In this document: positions 35,125 to 44,125 of the stretch, one piece after another | Numbering within the stretch: position 1 is the first letter of the stretch | Layout: every line of letters starts with the position of its first letter | Assembly (NCBI RefSeq): GCF_014844055.1 | Contig: NZ_CP062167.1 | Coordinates: 62,001-126,000, forward strand | Direction: 5' to 3' | Source: Aureimonas sp. OT7 | Lineage (GTDB): Bacteria > Pseudomonadota > Alphaproteobacteria > Rhizobiales > Rhizobiaceae | DNA length: 64,000 nucleotides | Translations under genes and position numbers: made by a program | Notes under the pieces: model-generated | What the model saw: only the letters and a program-made list of their open reading frames with translations | Databases searched by the model: none | Told to the model about the DNA's origin: nothing

Positions 35125-35733
35125 CTACCCTTTGCTCACCACCTTGAACACCAGAAGCAGATGCTCCTCGGCCGTCAACATCTCCTGCGGGTGTATCTGG
35201 AGCGTCGCACCCGACCACAGCGCCATCAGCATGGCGGCGAGCTGGTCGGCCGTGATCTTCGGGCTGAGCCCGTGGACCGCGATCAAGTTCTCGGTGACGC
35301 GGGTGAACTCGGCGCGATAGTAACGCTTCACTGGCTCGAAGCGGGCGGCGAATTCCGCATCGCGGCGCGCGTGCAGATGCAGTTCGACGATCATCAGCGA
35401 CAGGGTCGGGTTGCGCGCCAGTTCGGCCATGCGAGACGCCATGCGTTGCAGGCTTGCGTCGAGTGAAAGACCTTTCGTTTCGTCGATGATGGACTGGAAC
35501 TCCGCCGCCAGCGCCGCCGTGTGGTCCTCCACGAGCGCCAGCAGCAACTCCTCCTTGGTCGCGAAGTTCGAGTAGAACGCGCCCTGTGTGAAACCGGCGC
35601 GCTGGCAGATTCCGCGAATGGAAGCAGCGGCTATGCCGCCGGACGAGATGATGTGCAGGGCGGCCTTCTTGAGCTGCGCCTGCGTGGCCTGCTGCATTTG
35701 CCGGCGGGAGAGACGTTTTGGGGCGTCATCCAT
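35125..35733 (-). CDS. TetR/AcrR family transcriptional regulator
   Basis: The protein is 202 residues from the ATG at 35733, preceded by AACGAGG; an upstream ATG at 35787 is possible. The helix-turn-helix is AALHIISSGGIAAASIRGIC with RAGFTQGAFYSNFATKEELL (split). The ligand domain follows. It is divergent from the catalase-family gene at 35891 and probably controls it. The shared spacer contains related half-sites GTTTCAG and CTGAAA. Confidence 0.9.
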   Translation of the reverse strand: MDDAPKRLSRRQMQQATQAQLKKAALHIISSGGIAAASIRGICQRAGFTQGAFYSNFATKEELLLALVEDHTAALAAEFQSIIDETKGLSLDASLQRMASRMAELARNPTLSLMIVELHLHARRDAEFAARFEPVKRYYRAEFTRVTENLIAVHGLSPKITADQLAAMLMALWSGATLQIHPQEMLTAEEHLLLVFKVVSKG

Positions 35734-35890
35734 GAACCTCGTTCCGTTTTCCTGCGATTCCAATGCTTTCGCGGCGGATGAGTTCACATCGTGAATCGCC
35801 CGGAACCGTCAGTGCTACATTTTCGGACACGTTTCAGCAAAATTCCAGATATCGAATGAAACCTGAAATGTCCTCGCGCATTATCCTCCC

Positions 35891-37042
35891 ATGCATCGAG
35901 GAAACGGTGCGCCGGGCGATCTGCCTTGCACGGCGCGCCTTCACCCAGACGAAGGGACCGCAGGTTTGTATATCCCCTATACGGCGGCGACCGAGAAGCT
36001 TCAGCCCGACGAGGACCGCATCGTCCGGGACATCGTGTCCCGTATGGCGGCGGCTCAGGCGCGGAACGCCGAGCATCACCGCCACGCCCACCGCGACGCG
36101 CACGCCAAGAGCCATGCGATCCTCAAGGGACGCATCAGCGTCCACGAAGGGCTCGCGCCCGAGCTTGCACAGGGGATATTCGTCGCCCCGCGCGAATACG
36201 AGGTCGTGGCCCGGCTTTCGTCGGCCCCCGGCGATATCCACAGCGACGACATTCCCGAACCGCGCGGCTTCGCGATCAAGATCATCGGCGTCGAGGGCGA
36301 GCGTCTCGTGCCCGGGCTTGGCGGCGCCAATCAGGACTTCCTGATGGTGAACTTTCCCGTCCTCGCCTTCGGGACAGTGCAGAAATACAAAAAGATGCTG
36401 ACGCTTCTCGAACGCAGGGCAAGGTCGCCCGAAGCGGTCCAGAAGGCTTCGGCCGCCACCGCGCGCGGGGTGCAAAGGCTGGTGCGGGCCGTCGGCGCGA
36501 CGCCGGACGCGACCTTGCAGGGACTGGCCCGCGACAGGGCGCATATGCTGGGCGAGACGTTTCATACACAGGCGGCGATCCGCTACGGCGATTTCGTCGC
36601 CAAGCTGTCGCTTGCGCCGCTGGACGAGGTCGCGGCGCTGGCAGGGCAGGAAATCGGCGACGGCTTTTCCGCCATGGGCGAGGCGGTCGCGGCGCATTTC
36701 GCGCGCGGCGGCGCAACCTACGAACTGCGCGCCCAGCTTCGCACCGATGCCGAAAACATGCCGGTCGAGGATGCCGCAATCCTGTGGGATCCCGAGGCCT
36801 CGCCGCATGTGCCGGTGGCGACGCTGCGGTTCAAGCCGCAGGACGTGCTGTCGCCGGCCCGGCGCGTACACGGCGACGACCATCTGGCCTTCAATCCCTG
36901 GAACGGCGTGGCTGCGCATCGTCCGCTGGGTTCGATCATGCGCGTGCGCAAGGCGGCCTATGAATCCTCTTCCGCGCAGCGTCACCGGCTGAATGCCGTG
37001 CCGCGCGCGGAGCCATCGGCGCTGGCCGATATTCCCGACTGA
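35891..37042 (+). CDS. Catalase-family haem protein
   Basis: The protein is 383 residues, shorter than clade catalases. It has GRISVHEGLAPELAQGIF with a candidate distal His, then VVARLSSAPGDIHSDDIPEP and RGFAIKIIGVEGER, matching the RFST...RGFAVKF catalase region. The proximal-Tyr region is LGSIMRVRKAAY, preceded by NPWN. Such minimal catalases include lipid-hydroperoxide enzymes. It heads an operon with a companion protein and a DyP peroxidase. No signal peptide is present. Confidence 0.88.
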   Translation: MHRGNGAPGDLPCTARLHPDEGTAGLYIPYTAATEKLQPDEDRIVRDIVSRMAAAQARNAEHHRHAHRDAHAKSHAILKGRISVHEGLAPELAQGIFVAPREYEVVARLSSAPGDIHSDDIPEPRGFAIKIIGVEGERLVPGLGGANQDFLMVNFPVLAFGTVQKYKKMLTLLERRARSPEAVQKASAATARGVQRLVRAVGATPDATLQGLARDRAHMLGETFHTQAAIRYGDFVAKLSLAPLDEVAALAGQEIGDGFSAMGEAVAAHFARGGATYELRAQLRTDAENMPVEDAAILWDPEASPHVPVATLRFKPQDVLSPARRVHGDDHLAFNPWNGVAAHRPLGSIMRVRKAAYESSSAQRHRLNAVPRAEPSALADIPD

Positions 37043-37075
37043 CCGACACATTCGACCAAGCAGGAGACCCCACTC

Positions 37076-37774
37076 ATGTCGAACGATACCAAAGACCCGC
37101 GTCTGGACGACGAGTCCCGGCTCGCCGAATTCCGCCGCATCGCCAGGGAGATCGCGGCGGACGCGCCGACGCTGGCCCAGATCAAGATCAACAGCCTGAT
37201 CCGCGACCACAATCCGCTGTTCGAAGGCAGCTCGAAATCCGCAGGGCGCGCCGGGCGGCAGTCGGGCAATGTTTCGGAACTGACGGCGATCGCCGATCTC
37301 AAGCCCGGCGGAGCCGATCGCCTGCGCCGTCTCTTCAACCTGACGAACGGAAATTTCGATGGTGCACAAAGGGTCTCGACCCTGCACAACATGCGCTTCG
37401 TCTTTTTCGACAACGACACGCGTATCATCTTTGCCACCGCCTATGACGGCGACTGGGACACCTATATCAACGATTTCGCGACCAAGATCCCGGAACTGAT
37501 GGACCTGCTCTTCGCCAATGTCGAGGGCTGGCCCGGCATCACCTCGCCCGAGGTGAAGGACTTCATCGCCGAACACCAGATCGACGCGGCAGGCTGGTTC
37601 GTGGCCAATCCGCAGGTCACGGTTGTCGACGTGCGCCGCTATCAGCGGATGGACAAGGCAGTCGCAGAATTCCTCGACGCCATGTCGGCCAATGCCGAAA
37701 TGGACGCCACGACGCGCAAGGCACTTGCAAAGCTCTCCGAGGTCATCGCCGTTCCGCAGGGGGTCGATTACTGA
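37076..37774 (+). CDS. Companion protein of DyP-type peroxidase, unknown function
   Basis: The protein is 232 residues without signal peptide or membrane span. The conserved-looking core is LKPGGADRLRRLFNL, STLHNMRFVFFDNDTRIIFA and AYDGDWDTYINDFATKIP. Proteins of this kind are found next to or fused with DyP-like proteins. Its stop overlaps the start of the DyP gene (TGATG), and it lies 33 bp after the catalase-family gene. A redox role is inferred from this coupling only. Confidence 0.75.
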   Translation: MSNDTKDPRLDDESRLAEFRRIAREIAADAPTLAQIKINSLIRDHNPLFEGSSKSAGRAGRQSGNVSELTAIADLKPGGADRLRRLFNLTNGNFDGAQRVSTLHNMRFVFFDNDTRIIFATAYDGDWDTYINDFATKIPELMDLLFANVEGWPGITSPEVKDFIAEHQIDAAGWFVANPQVTVVDVRRYQRMDKAVAEFLDAMSANAEMDATTRKALAKLSEVIAVPQGVDY

Positions 37775-39150
37775 TGGGCATCCTTAAGCACCTGAAAGAC
37801 CGTTTCCGTCGCGACCGGGTCACGCTCCAGCTTGACGATATCCAGGCTCTGATCCTGCGCTCGCGCCCCGAGCCCTATGTCGGCATTCATGCCATGCTGC
37901 ATGTGGACGAGGCCGAGGGTGGGCGCGGCCTGATCGAACGGCTGGCTGAACACATCCCCTCGGCGCATGACTGGGCCGACGATCTCAGCGCCTGGACCGG
38001 CGTCGCGATCAGCCATGCGGGGCTGAAGGCCCTCGGTCTGCCCGAAGAGTCGCTTAACTCGTTCCCACTAGGCTTCCGGCAGGGCATGGCCGGGCGCGCG
38101 ACCCAGCTTCATGATTTCGGCGAGAACGCGCCCGAAACATGGGAGCCCGCCTACAAGAACAACAACTGCCACATCGCGCTGACCATCTATGCCGCGGACA
38201 AACACGCGCTGGATGCCGCCGTGGAAAAGGCGATGGCCGAACTCGGCGCCTCGACCGGCGTCACGCTGGTGGGCACGCATGAGTTCGGCGCAGACGAGGA
38301 TGCCGAAAACCCGTTCGGCTTCCGCGATTCCATCTCGCAGCCGACGGTCGCGGGCGCCGGGGTCGATCCGCAACCGGGGAAGGAGCGCGCAATCGCGGCG
38401 GGCGAGTTCGTCCTTGGCGAGAAGAGCGAGACCGGAGAGCCCGTCTCGATGCCTTCGCCCGATCCGCTCGGGCGCAACGGCTCCTTCGTCGTCCTGCGCA
38501 AATACGACAGCCGTGTCGGCGCCTTCAACGACTTCCTGCGCGCGCAGGCCGAAGATCCCGAAGCCCGGCACGCGCTGGCGGCGAAGATGTTCGGACGCTG
38601 GCGCTCCGGCGCGCCGTTGCCGCTCTCCCCGGACGGCGACGATGCGGATCTCGGCGCCGATCGCCTGCGTAACAACGATTTCGATTTCAACGACGACGTG
38701 AGGGGCTTCGTCTGCCCGCATTCCAGCCATATGCGCCGGATGAACCCGCGCGGCAGCGACCTGAGCATCCTGACGGACGAGAACATCCACCGCATCATCC
38801 GGCGATCGTCCACCTTCGGCCCGAAATGGACGCCAGATGTGATCGCGGCCGACGACCGGCCGGACGAGCGCGGCCTGTTCTTCATCTTCATCAGCGCGCG
38901 GGCCTATGACACGGTGGAGTTCCTGCAACAGGAGTGGATCAACCGCGGCAACTTCATCGACCTCGGTACCGAGCCAGATCCGATTGTCGGTCTGCATGAG
39001 GAGCCGGGCATGTTCACCATTCCGGCAGATCCGGTGCGCCGCCGCATCGACGGGGTGACGACCTTCAACCGTCTGCGTGGAGGCGAATACATGTTCATGC
39101 CTTCCCTCACCGCGTTGCGCTGGATCGGAAGCAGGGGCTGGGCGGCGTGA
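37774..39150 (+). CDS. DyP-type peroxidase
   Basis: The protein is 458 residues. The usual GxxDG haem motif is GFRDSISQP here, so Gly is replaced by Ser. The proximal His region is CPHSSHMRRMNPRGSD. The C-terminal part has GLFFIFISARAYDTVEFLQQ. DyP peroxidases use hydrogen peroxide to oxidise dyes, porphyrins or unknown lipids. There is no Tat signal or encapsulin tail, so it is probably cytoplasmic. It ends an operon with catalase-family and companion genes. Confidence 0.92.
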   Translation: MGILKHLKDRFRRDRVTLQLDDIQALILRSRPEPYVGIHAMLHVDEAEGGRGLIERLAEHIPSAHDWADDLSAWTGVAISHAGLKALGLPEESLNSFPLGFRQGMAGRATQLHDFGENAPETWEPAYKNNNCHIALTIYAADKHALDAAVEKAMAELGASTGVTLVGTHEFGADEDAENPFGFRDSISQPTVAGAGVDPQPGKERAIAAGEFVLGEKSETGEPVSMPSPDPLGRNGSFVVLRKYDSRVGAFNDFLRAQAEDPEARHALAAKMFGRWRSGAPLPLSPDGDDADLGADRLRNNDFDFNDDVRGFVCPHSSHMRRMNPRGSDLSILTDENIHRIIRRSSTFGPKWTPDVIAADDRPDERGLFFIFISARAYDTVEFLQQEWINRGNFIDLGTEPDPIVGLHEEPGMFTIPADPVRRRIDGVTTFNRLRGGEYMFMPSLTALRWIGSRGWAA

Positions 39151-39160
39151 CCAGCCGCCC

Positions 39161-40321
39161 TTAACCGTGGTTGTGGTCCGTGGCCTGATCCCGAAGCCCG
39201 CGCCTCTCGCAGGCGAGATGCAGCGCCGCAAGGGCGGCGGCGCCGTAGATGGCGGTCAGCGCCCAGAGCATCGCGACCTGGGTTAGCACGTCCTGCCAGG
39301 ACGCCCCCATCTGGTTGACGCGGACCATGCCGGGAATGGCCGAGGTGCTGGGGACGGCAAGCGCGATCCGTTGCATCCAGTGCGGCAGCATCTCGACGGG
39401 CCAGGCCACGCCCGACAGGAAGAAGAGCGGGATGCCCATGGCCATCATGGCGAGGATCGCCCATTCGCGCACCGGCAGGACTGCGGCCAGCAGAAGCCCG
39501 AGGAACGCCGTCGACAGGATGAAGGGAATGCCGAGGATGACAAGATCGAGCAGGCCGCCGATCCGCGGCACGCCGAGAATGGCCGGCAGGAACACCAGAT
39601 AGGCGAACATCCATATGCCGTAAAGCAGGCCGTAGGCCGCCGTTCTCGCGGTGACGGCGGTGAACGGCCGTTCGCTGTAGCGCGCGTTCGCCGCCCCGGT
39701 GTTGAGCAGCGCAACGCCCATCAGGAGGGTTTGCTGCAGGATGAGAACGACCGCGGCGGGGACGACATAGCTGGCATATCCGCCCTGGGGATTGAACAGG
39801 GGGACCGCCGTCACCGTCATGGGCTGGATGCCCGCCGAAGCCTGCGCCCCCCTGCCCTGCTGCACCATCCGCGCGGCGGCGATCTCCGCCCCCATCTGGC
39901 GGGTCGCCGAAGTCACGACGGTCATCGCCGAATTGTAGAGCAGGAAATAGCTCGCATCGCCATAGGCGGCCACGGGCGCGCTGCGCCCGGCCAGAAGGTC
40001 GCGCTCGAAGAATTCGGGGATCACCAGAATCGCGAAGGCCCGCCTTTCCTGAAGCGCGCGGCGCGCGGCCACCATGTCGGGCACCGAACCGGCGATCTCC
40101 ACCGTGTCATGGGCGTCGATCCGGCGCAGCAGCTCCCGCGAGGTGGCGGAATTGTCCTGATCGACCACCACGACGGGCGCCTCGCGCACCACCTCGCCCA
40201 GATAGGGCTGAGGATAGAGCAGGCCGTAGACGACGATGGCCAGCACCATGACCGAAAAGGCGGCCCGGTCCGTGAAGATGGCGGCGAACGCGTCCCGGAA
40301 CTCCGCGAGCCAGGTTCTCAT
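39161..40321 (-). CDS. ABC-2 type transporter permease
   Basis: The protein is 386 residues with one N-terminal span (AFSVMVLAIVVYGLLYPQPY), a large extracytoplasmic domain, and about five C-terminal spans. It contains VVVDQDNSATSRELLRRIDA, typical of YhhJ/YbhR-like permeases. It overlaps a second permease gene by ATGA and follows an HlyD gene. No ATPase gene is adjacent. It likely exports a hydrophobic or toxic compound. Confidence 0.9.
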   Translation of the reverse strand: MRTWLAEFRDAFAAIFTDRAAFSVMVLAIVVYGLLYPQPYLGEVVREAPVVVVDQDNSATSRELLRRIDAHDTVEIAGSVPDMVAARRALQERRAFAILVIPEFFERDLLAGRSAPVAAYGDASYFLLYNSAMTVVTSATRQMGAEIAAARMVQQGRGAQASAGIQPMTVTAVPLFNPQGGYASYVVPAAVVLILQQTLLMGVALLNTGAANARYSERPFTAVTARTAAYGLLYGIWMFAYLVFLPAILGVPRIGGLLDLVILGIPFILSTAFLGLLLAAVLPVREWAILAMMAMGIPLFFLSGVAWPVEMLPHWMQRIALAVPSTSAIPGMVRVNQMGASWQDVLTQVAMLWALTAIYGAAALAALHLACERRGLRDQATDHNHG

Positions 40322-41520
40322 GCCGCGGCCTCCATCTTCGGGGAGGCGCCGCGGGGCCGCCGGACGGCCAGCAGCAGCGCGGCGAGGCCCGCATAGGCCA
40401 GCACCGCCCAGCCCAGGACCCCCAGCGATGCCAGCGAGAGATCCACCGGCACGCCGCGCAGCATCTGGTCCACGCGCAGGTCCATATACCAGGTCAGCGG
40501 CAGCAGCGCGCTCCAGAACGTCGCGAAGCCGTGCATGGCGAGGCGCGGGAAACTGACCCCGATGAAGCCGAAGGCCGGCGCGGTGAAGATACCCGCCATG
40601 CCGAGCGCCATCGGAACCGTAGGAGATGCCAGGCCGAAGGCCACGCCCATCATCTGATAGGCGAGGATGAAGAGCAGTCCGCCAGCCAGATGGATCGGCA
40701 GGCTGCCGTTGAACGGCATGTCGTAGACCCGCAGCAGCAGCGCGTCGCCCACGGCGAGAACGGTGGCGAAGATGACGGTATAGGGCAGGAGCTTGCCCAG
40801 CATCGCCGGAACTACCCCGCCGCCGATCCGCGCCATGATCCGCAACCCGCCCGGCCTCGACCGTTCGAGCGCGATGGCGTTGGCGGTCGCCGCGCAGATG
40901 AAGATCTGGAGCGCGGCGGGCATCAGGGCGGCCAGAAGGAAATGGACATAGTCCAGGGTGGGATTGAAAAGCGGGCTTTGCTGCACCGGAATGGGGTTGA
41001 CCGCCGCAGCGGCCTGATGAGCGGCCTCGCCCCGCGCGACGCGCATCGAGACCGCGATGCCCGCGTTCACATTGGCGAGCGCGGTCTGCACGCCGCGCGC
41101 CACGGCGCTGCCCGGGGTCATGAACTGGTTGTTGTAGAACAGCACGACCTCGGGCTGGCGCCCGGCGCGCAGGTCGCGCTCGAACTCCGCCGGGACCAGC
41201 ACGACGCCGTAAGCCCGCCCGCTCAGGACCAGATGCCTCGCCTCGGACAGATCGAGCGGACGCCAGGCGACCGCGACCTCGGGCGCCACATCCACCGCCT
41301 GCACGATCTGGCGCGAAAGGCTGCTGCGGTCGAGATCGAGCACGGCCACCGGCAGATCCGTCGGCACGCCCGCCCGGAAGATCGAGGCCAGCACGAGAAA
41401 GATCAGCAGCGGAAAGGCCAGCACGAAAAAGGACAGGGCGGGACGGCGGGCGATGCGGCGCAGCTCGCGCCGGGCGGCCAGCGCGACTCCCGGCCGCATC
41501 GGCTTTTCAGCGGCCGGCAT
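40318..41520 (-). CDS. ABC-2 type transporter permease
   Basis: The protein is 400 residues and resembles its neighbour: N-terminal RRPALSFFVLAFPLLIFLVL, then VAVLDLDRSSLSRQIVQAVD, and C-terminal spans including GKLLPYTVIFATVLAVGDAL. With the gene at 39161-40321 it would form a heterodimeric exporter membrane unit. It overlaps the HlyD gene by 14 bp. The nucleotide-binding subunit is not encoded nearby. Confidence 0.9.
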   Translation of the reverse strand: MPAAEKPMRPGVALAARRELRRIARRPALSFFVLAFPLLIFLVLASIFRAGVPTDLPVAVLDLDRSSLSRQIVQAVDVAPEVAVAWRPLDLSEARHLVLSGRAYGVVLVPAEFERDLRAGRQPEVVLFYNNQFMTPGSAVARGVQTALANVNAGIAVSMRVARGEAAHQAAAAVNPIPVQQSPLFNPTLDYVHFLLAALMPAALQIFICAATANAIALERSRPGGLRIMARIGGGVVPAMLGKLLPYTVIFATVLAVGDALLLRVYDMPFNGSLPIHLAGGLLFILAYQMMGVAFGLASPTVPMALGMAGIFTAPAFGFIGVSFPRLAMHGFATFWSALLPLTWYMDLRVDQMLRGVPVDLSLASLGVLGWAVLAYAGLAALLLAVRRPRGASPKMEAAA

Positions 41521-42496
41521 GGCCGGTCCGCCAGTCGATGATGGCGCTCATGCCCGGGCGCAGGCCCAGGGCCGGTTCGACCGGGCGGGCGCGGATGCGG
41601 AAGGTGCGCAGGTCGAAATCCCCCGTCGCCCGCGTCGCCCGCCAGTTGGCATAGGCGCCGAGCGCGCTGATCGAGGTAACGCGCAGTTCGACATCGCGCC
41701 CGCCGATGGCGGGAACCCGGGCGTGCAGCCGGTCGCCGACCGTCAGGCCGTCCAGCAGATCCTCGCGCAGGTTGAAGGTGAACCAGACATTGTCGAGATC
41801 GACGATGGACAGCAGCGGCGCCCCGGCGGCGGCGAGCGCCCCGACCTCGGCGACCCGGCTGACGACCTCGCCGGAGATCGGCGCGGAGATGGACAATTCG
41901 CCGACATCGGTACGGGTCTGATTGAGGGAGGCTTCGGCTTGCTGGACTTGAGCATCGGCGACCGCCCGCTCCTCGGAGCTCGCTCCGTCGATGGCCAGCG
42001 TCAGGTTCGCCTCGGCGGCGGCTACGGCGGCCTGCGCTGCGGAGAGCGAATTCTCGGCGCTGTCGAGCTGTTGCTGCGAGGCAGCCGAGCGCTCGGTCAG
42101 AACCGAGACGCGGTCATAACTTTGCCTGGCCAGAACGAGATCCGCCTCAGCCTTTTCGAGTTCGGCCCGGCGTGCGGCGATGACCTCCGGACGGGTGCTG
42201 TTGATCCGCGCGCGATCGGCGCGCGCAACCCCGGCCGCAGCTTCCGCTGAAGCGAGGCCGGCCATGAGCTGCGGGCTTTCGAGCTCAACCAGAAGCGTGC
42301 CCGCCTCGACGCGCTCGCCTTCGTTGACATGCACCGCGGCGATCTCGCCGGAGACCTTCGGCGCGATGTCGACTCGCGTCGCCTCCACCTCCCCCTGAAC
42401 GAGGACGGCGGCGGGAGCCAGCGAGGCCCAGATCGACAGGGCCGCAATGCCTGCAAGGGCGACGACGGCGATGATGAGGGCGATTCTCGATTTCAT
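41507..42496 (-). CDS. HlyD-family periplasmic adaptor
   Basis: The protein is 329 residues with an N-terminal membrane anchor (IALIIAVVALAGIAALSIWA). The lipoyl-like halves are VSGEIAAVHVNEGERVEAGT and ISAPISGEVVSRVAEVGALA, with a long Ala-rich coiled-coil hairpin between. It connects an inner-membrane exporter to an outer-membrane channel. It is the first gene of the exporter operon and is divergent from a TetR gene over a palindromic operator. Confidence 0.92.
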   Translation of the reverse strand: MKSRIALIIAVVALAGIAALSIWASLAPAAVLVQGEVEATRVDIAPKVSGEIAAVHVNEGERVEAGTLLVELESPQLMAGLASAEAAAGVARADRARINSTRPEVIAARRAELEKAEADLVLARQSYDRVSVLTERSAASQQQLDSAENSLSAAQAAVAAAEANLTLAIDGASSEERAVADAQVQQAEASLNQTRTDVGELSISAPISGEVVSRVAEVGALAAAGAPLLSIVDLDNVWFTFNLREDLLDGLTVGDRLHARVPAIGGRDVELRVTSISALGAYANWRATRATGDFDLRTFRIRARPVEPALGLRPGMSAIIDWRTGHAGR

Positions 42497-42528
42497 GACG
42501 GTGGCATCCTTGACCCGATGCAGATAGA

Positions 42529-42542
42529 TATCAATTGATATT
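42529..42542. promoter_or_regulatory. Palindromic operator between HlyD and TetR genes
   Basis: ATATCAATTGATAT is a perfect 14-bp palindrome in the 96-bp divergent spacer. It is the obvious site for the TetR regulator at 42593, controlling both itself and the exporter. Confidence 0.65.
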
Positions 42543-42592
42543 TAGATGTCAAGCGGCATATAATTACGAAGGCACCGATCGGGAAGACGACC

Positions 42593-43168
42593 ATGAAGCA
42601 CGCCGACAGAAGGCAGATTACACGCGAGGCGCTGATTGCCGCAGCGACCGCAGAGATTTTCGAGAACGGGATTTCCGGCGCTTCACTGCGCCACATCACC
42701 GAGCGAGCGGGCTACACGCAAGGCGCATTCTATTCCAATTTTTCGACGCGGAACGCTCTCTTGGAGGCGGTGCTTGAAAAACTCATGCGGGGCCGGCTAG
42801 ACCGGATGGAGGCCATTCTGCTTGGGGAAGGACCACTCGAAACCACCATCGAGCGGCTGGGCGAATGGCTGAAATCCATGCAGGACGATACGGCCGGCAC
42901 GCTGGTGATGCTCGAATTCCAGGTCCACGCGCTAAGAGACACCGGGTTCGCAACGAACTATAATCGATGGCGCGCTGCCCAGCATGCTCTCATTGCCCAC
43001 GCAATAGAAACGATTCGAAAGCACCATGGCGTGGAGACAAAACTGCCACCGATGCTGATGTCGCTAGGATTCTCTGCCCTTTGGTCTGGCTTCGCGCTGC
43101 AGGGGCGGCTTCCCGAGGACATCGAGGTCGACGATTTGATTGGGTCGTTCATGCGGGCGTTGGTCTGA
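42593..43168 (+). CDS. TetR family transcriptional regulator
   Basis: The protein is 191 residues. The helix-turn-helix is EIFENGISGASLRHITERAG followed by YTQGAFYSNFSTRNALLEAV, close to that of the TetR at 35125. The ligand domain has LVMLEFQVHALRD. It is divergent from the HlyD-ABC-2 operon and is its probable repressor. The start at 42593 gives a standard length. Confidence 0.92.
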   Translation: MKHADRRQITREALIAAATAEIFENGISGASLRHITERAGYTQGAFYSNFSTRNALLEAVLEKLMRGRLDRMEAILLGEGPLETTIERLGEWLKSMQDDTAGTLVMLEFQVHALRDTGFATNYNRWRAAQHALIAHAIETIRKHHGVETKLPPMLMSLGFSALWSGFALQGRLPEDIEVDDLIGSFMRALV

Positions 43169-43218
43169 ATGTAATATCGGTCGGAACAGGATGGACCGGC
43201 GAGGCTGATTAATTTCCT

Positions 43219-43525
43219 AGCGCATCAGCCATCTATGCGAAGAAGGTCGCGGTGCTCGCCGGCGCGCTGGATCGGCCCGACGAACGGCCGCAGGCGGCCG
43301 AAGCTTTGCGGATGCTGATCGAGAAGATCGTGCTGACGCCGGGGCCCGAACGCGGGGGGCTCTACGCCACTCTGCATGGTGATCTGGCGACGATCCTCGA
43401 ATAGACGGAGCGGCAAGTCATTGGAAAGACGTCTAAAAACGAAAAAACCGCAGCGGATGCTACGCGAATGTCTGAATCGGTGGTTGCGGGAGGGCGCACC
43501 CATCATAACTTGCTGTTTCGGGCCG
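43219..43525 (+). pseudogene. Serine recombinase C-terminal relic with nonsense codon
   Basis: One frame reads AKKVAVLAGALDRPDERPQA, AEALRMLIEKIVLTPGP and LYATLHGDLATILE, then TAG where the family has Trp (ILEWTERQ). It continues TERQVIGKTSKNEKTAADAT and SESVVAGGR. This is the C-terminal end of large serine recombinases common on alphaproteobacterial islands. The catalytic and DNA-binding domains are gone. It abuts a tRNA 3'-half relic, as expected at an island border. Confidence 0.8.
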
Positions 43526-43531
43526 CCGCAT

Positions 43532-43583
43532 AGCAACCTTGCCAAGGTTGGAGTCAAGGGTTCGAATCCCTTCGCTCTCTTCA
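43532..43583 (+). pseudogene. tRNA 3'-half relic (GCC anticodon), possible attachment site
   Basis: The sequence folds as an anticodon arm (CAACC-TTGCCAA-GGTTG, anticodon GCC at 43541-43543), a short variable region and a T arm (AAGGG-TTCGAAT-CCCTT). A 3' acceptor strand CGCTCTC and a T discriminator follow. The D arm and the 5' acceptor strand are absent. Anticodon GCC would be glycine. Integrases often recombine within this half of a tRNA gene, so it may be an att duplicate. The ending TTCA is not CCA. Confidence 0.5.
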
Positions 43584-43612
43584 GATTTCTAAAGGAAATC
43601 AAAGGATTGAGT

Positions 43613-43644
43613 AAGGGCCATCTTCGGGTGGCCCTTCCCTTTTT
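43613..43644 (+). terminator. Rho-independent terminator after tRNA relic
   Basis: AAGGGCCA pairs perfectly with TGGCCCTT around an 8-base loop, followed by CCC and a run of five T. It lies about 30 bp after the tRNA relic and may be the original tRNA terminator. Confidence 0.7.
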
Positions 43645-44060
43645 GGGCTTGGCCAACACCTGGTCAACACGAATGACGCCTGAGCAGGCAGGACGGGATG
43701 ATCGCCTGAACACCAGCCGGACGATGCCTCGGCGAGCCGAACTGATTCGAGTCCGTCTCCAATGCGCATTGCCCAACTGGCTCGGGCAGACAAGTGGACC
43801 CGCGTATCGTTTCAGGCCGGGCGAGTTCCTTCACCGCGACCAGCAACAGCCCGATGGACAGGAGGGCCGGAATGACGGGTACACTGCCGCCATGCCAGCG
43901 TTTTGTTTCGGCGCTGGGCTGGAGATGCCCATAAGGATCAGGGCGAGAACGGCGTTTTTGCCGGCGCGATTCCAAGTCTCGAAGACGTCCGACTCTTGGC
44001 TCAGGTAAGATGAGGTACATCACAGGCGCCCAATCCCCGAACGATATCGAGCGCGCTCAA
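43645..44060. other. Gene-free stretch before the two-component system
   Basis: Open frames exist on both strands, but none shows a recognisable domain. A - strand frame has a short hydrophobic piece (KNAVLALILMGI), perhaps a membrane protein relic. It may be leftover island-border DNA. Confidence 0.35.
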
Positions 44061-44068
44061 GTTCGATC

Positions 44069-44096
44069 CTTAAGGCTGCCTTAAGCCTCGTATAGA
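44069..44096 (+). promoter_or_regulatory. PmrA-like box and promoter of the response regulator gene
   Basis: Two CTTAAG hexamers start at 44069 and 44080, exactly 11 bp apart, followed 5 bp later by a -10-like TATAGA (44091-44096). The spacing of one helical turn fits tandem binding by an OmpR-type regulator. The same motif occurs at 47007, 47171 and 47815. Enterobacterial PmrA recognises CTTAAG-N5-CTTAAG-like sites. Confidence 0.75.
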
Positions 44097-44125
44097 AATG
44101 CGACCTGGAACCTCGGGTGATAACC

